Shown here one piece after another: positions 41,419 through 43,307 of a DNA stretch of 43,307 bases. The position numbers and the translations under genes are program-made. The notes under the pieces are model-generated. The model saw only the letters and a list, made by a program, of their open reading frames with translations. It was not told the origin of the DNA and did no database searches. Source of the DNA: an uncultured Lachnospiraceae bacterium. GTDB lineage: Bacteria > Bacillota > Clostridia > Lachnospirales > Lachnospiraceae. The stretch covers positions 1 through 43,307 of the forward strand of contig CAMJPM010000016.1 of assembly GCA_946407725.1 (NCBI GenBank), in the 5' to 3' direction. Every line of letters starts with the position of its first letter. The stretch's first letter is position 1.

Positions 41419-43307
41419 ATGATACAGAAAAAATATCTATGCAAAGACCTTAACGAAGCAGAAAACGCAATACCGCAGATAAAAAGCGTTCTGAAGGAGA
41501 CAAAGCATAAAGCGGCGCTGCTCACCTTTTATGAGAGCGGTTTTGACAGCCGGCAGATGGAAGCTCTGATGGAGCAGATCAAAGACGGGGAGTTTCCTGG
41601 GCTCCAGATCGCGGGGATCTCCATTACCATTGTGGCGGAGCTTATGCCGGAGGGAACAGGGATACTTCTGAACCTGATCCTTACGGAAGATACGGATATA
41701 GAAGTGGTAACCCTTCCCTGCACTCCCGGGGAAGAGGACGGCGCGGCGGAAAAGCTGAATTCACGGCTTAGGGAACTAAAAAATGTGAAGGCCGTGGAGC
41801 TTTTCGGCAGCAATATGTCCCTCAATATAACCCGGTTTATGGAGAGATCCATGGAGGGCTTTGAAGAGGCGGTGCTTTTCGGAACCACCACAACCCGCGG
41901 CCTTTTTGTGGATTTTTCCGTGGAAGACAATGAGCAGGTTTTTGAGATCGAGGAGAAAGAGGGCACCTATGAAGGAAAGGAATTTATCTACGGGAGCAGT
42001 ACCCTGGGGGACGGATTTGTGGCGGTGCTCTTTGCCGGTGAAAAGCTTGACGTCCAGGCAAAATACGCTTTGGGCTGGAGTCCTATAGGACGGCGGTTTA
42101 CCACAGAGCTTGGGGAACATCCGTCAAAAGGGGAAACCGTGGTAAACAGGATAAATGATCTTCCGGCTGTGGATATCTACCGGGAGTACCTGGGGGTATA
42201 TCCGGATGCCTATCTGATCTCCAATATCTGTGAATTTCCTTTTATTGTGGAACGGGACGGAATTGATATCTGTCTTATACCAATAACCTGCGGTGAAGAG
42301 GGGGAACTGTTTTTCATGATGACAGTACATGAGGGAGAGCGCTTAAGGCTTTCCTTTGCATCCCATGACGAGGTGCTCCACGCCAGCCGTCATTCCCTGA
42401 AAAGCATGGAACTGTTCCAGCCGGAAGCGCTTTTTCTTACCCTATGCGGCAACAGGATCAATTTCTTAAAAGAGGATGCCCATCTGGAATGGGACGGCTT
42501 CAAAAAGTCGGTGGGAAAAAATCATGCGCTTATGCACGGCGCCTGTGAGCTCTATTATCATAATAAAAGAGGCGGTATTCTGAATTCCGCACATCTTGCC
42601 ATCGGATTAAAGGAGAAGGAAACATCCGGGGTGAACGCGGAATATGTCCATCCGGAGGTGGAGAGCTTAAGACACGGCCGGACCATGCCCCTTTCAGACA
42701 GAATGTCGGTCTTTTTAAGAAAGATCACCACAGAGCTTCGGGAAGCGGCAACTGAGGCCGTGGATGCAAATAATGCGAAATCAGCATTCCTTTCCCACAT
42801 GTCCCATGAGATCCGCACACCCATAAATGCCATCCTGGGCATGGATGAGATGATCTTAAGGGAGAGCAGCGAAGAAGAGATATTAGAATATGCGGAGGAT
42901 ATCCGTTCCGCAGGTAATAATCTCCTTGGAATAGTAAATGACGTGCTGGACTTTTCAAAGATCGAGGCCGGCAGAATGAGTATTATACCGGTGGAATACG
43001 AGATCGCTTCTATTCTGAATGATCTGTACAATGTGGTCTGGACGAGGGCTGAAAGCAAGGGACTGAAAGTAATTCTTGATATAGAGCCCACTGTTCCGTC
43101 ACTGCTCTTTGGAGATGAGACCAGGTTAAAACAGGTTATAACCAACCTCCTTACAAATGCGGTGAAATATACGGAAAAAGGAACTGTTACCCTGATCATA
43201 AAGAAGCTTGAGGACAGTGGGAACGACAGGGAGGCTCTCGCTCTTTCCTGTCCCGGAGACCAGAGACCGGAGAGCACGGTAAGGCTTTCGGTGTCGGTTA
43301 AGGATAC
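41419..43307 (+). CDS. FIST-domain sensor histidine kinase (3' end cut by the window)
   Basis: 629 residues are visible, open to the window end. The N-terminal ~370 residues match the FIST sensory domain (KHKAALLTFYESGFDSRQMEALMEQI, then LQIAGISITIVAEL) proposed to bind small ligands such as amino acids. Next comes a HisKA domain with the phospho-acceptor His463 in FLSHMSHEIRTPINAILGMDE, and a HATPase N-box (LKQVITNLLTNAVKYT). No transmembrane segment is seen, so it is a cytoplasmic sensor. A receiver domain may follow outside the window. ATG 41419 is the only start in the frame after the upstream TGA; its ribosome site is weak, and a 13-codon mini-ORF (41381-41422) ends on it. Confidence 0.9.
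   Translation, partial: MIQKKYLCKDLNEAENAIPQIKSVLKETKHKAALLTFYESGFDSRQMEALMEQIKDGEFPGLQIAGISITIVAELMPEGTGILLNLILTEDTDIEVVTLPCTPGEEDGAAEKLNSRLRELKNVKAVELFGSNMSLNITRFMERSMEGFEEAVLFGTTTTRGLFVDFSVEDNEQVFEIEEKEGTYEGKEFIYGSSTLGDGFVAVLFAGEKLDVQAKYALGWSPIGRRFTTELGEHPSKGETVVNRINDLPAVDIYREYLGVYPDAYLISNICEFPFIVERDGIDICLIPITCGEEGELFFMMTVHEGERLRLSFASHDEVLHASRHSLKSMELFQPEALFLTLCGNRINFLKEDAHLEWDGFKKSVGKNHALMHGACELYYHNKRGGILNSAHLAIGLKEKETSGVNAEYVHPEVESLRHGRTMPLSDRMSVFLRKITTELREAATEAVDANNAKSAFLSHMSHEIRTPINAILGMDEMILRESSEEEILEYAEDIRSAGNNLLGIVNDVLDFSKIEAGRMSIIPVEYEIASILNDLYNVVWTRAESKGLKVILDIEPTVPSLLFGDETRLKQVITNLLTNAVKYTEKGTVTLIIKKLEDSGNDREALALSCPGDQRPESTVRLSVSVKD

Noticed and set aside
42558-43277. 239-codon minus-strand reading frame
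   Set aside because: Shadow of the FIST histidine kinase, whose HisKA and HATPase motifs lie on the plus strand here.

Overview
The window looks like a chromosomal segment of a motile, low-to-mid-GC Clostridia bacterium, most likely Lachnospiraceae (inferred). The support is Gram-positive gene order (mbl next to flgF/flgG-type genes, comFC next to a YvyF-type flagellar gene, cdaA-cdaR), a class B sortase, frequent TTG starts with strong GGAGG sites, and many signalling proteins with GGDEF, LacI-type sensor, cNMP-binding and FIST domains. There are 35 protein genes (two cut by the window edges, one probable LRR remnant). No rRNA, tRNA, CRISPR array, transposase or phage gene was seen.

Layout. 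(1) 1-5.7 kb: nucleotide excision repair, the 3' part of uvrB, then uvrA, with a dolichol-phosphate-mannose-synthase-like glycosyltransferase between them. (2) 5.8-12.6 kb: cell shape and flagellum (Mbl/MreB, two flagellar rod/hook proteins, a FlgJ-type rod-binding protein), the RecD2 helicase, ComFC and a YvyF-like zinc-ribbon protein. (3) 12.6-16.5 kb: two membrane proteins of unknown function, then diadenylate cyclase CdaA and its regulator CdaR (c-di-AMP). (4) 16.8-31.4 kb: HPr, then a collinear surface-polysaccharide cluster. It holds nucleotide-sugar reductases (RmlD, GDP-fucose synthase), several membrane proteins, GT2 enzymes, a polyprenyl-phosphate sugar transferase, a GT2-GT4 fusion, a Wzx-type flippase and two paralogous Wzy/WaaL-type proteins flanking it. 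(5) 31.5-37.2 kb: a sortase B with an unusual acidic insertion, an LRR gene remnant, and on the minus strand a 1425-residue secreted protein full of G-Y-x-x-G-Y repeats with EF-hand-like loops. (6) 37.4-37.9 kb: an array of 64-bp tandem repeats, each a dyad, with compensatory changes between the two repeat types. (7) 37.9-43.3 kb: L-asparaginase; convergent to it a cNMP-binding-fold protein and a LacI-sensor/GGDEF protein; and, divergent from the latter, a FIST-domain histidine kinase cut by the window end.

How it works together (inference). The polysaccharide cluster has the parts of a Wzx/Wzy route: the sugar transferase primes the lipid carrier, the GT2/GT4 enzymes extend the unit, the flippase exports it and one Wzy-like protein polymerises it. 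The sortase and the giant repeat protein suggest further surface remodelling. Non-coding structure is rich: back-to-back palindromes before flgF, a roughly 107-bp MITE-like palindrome in the ptsH leader, a recurrent GTAACTGTTC motif in several gaps, and the 64-bp array. The least explained elements are the giant G-Y repeat protein, the covarying tandem array beside it, and the chained palindromes.
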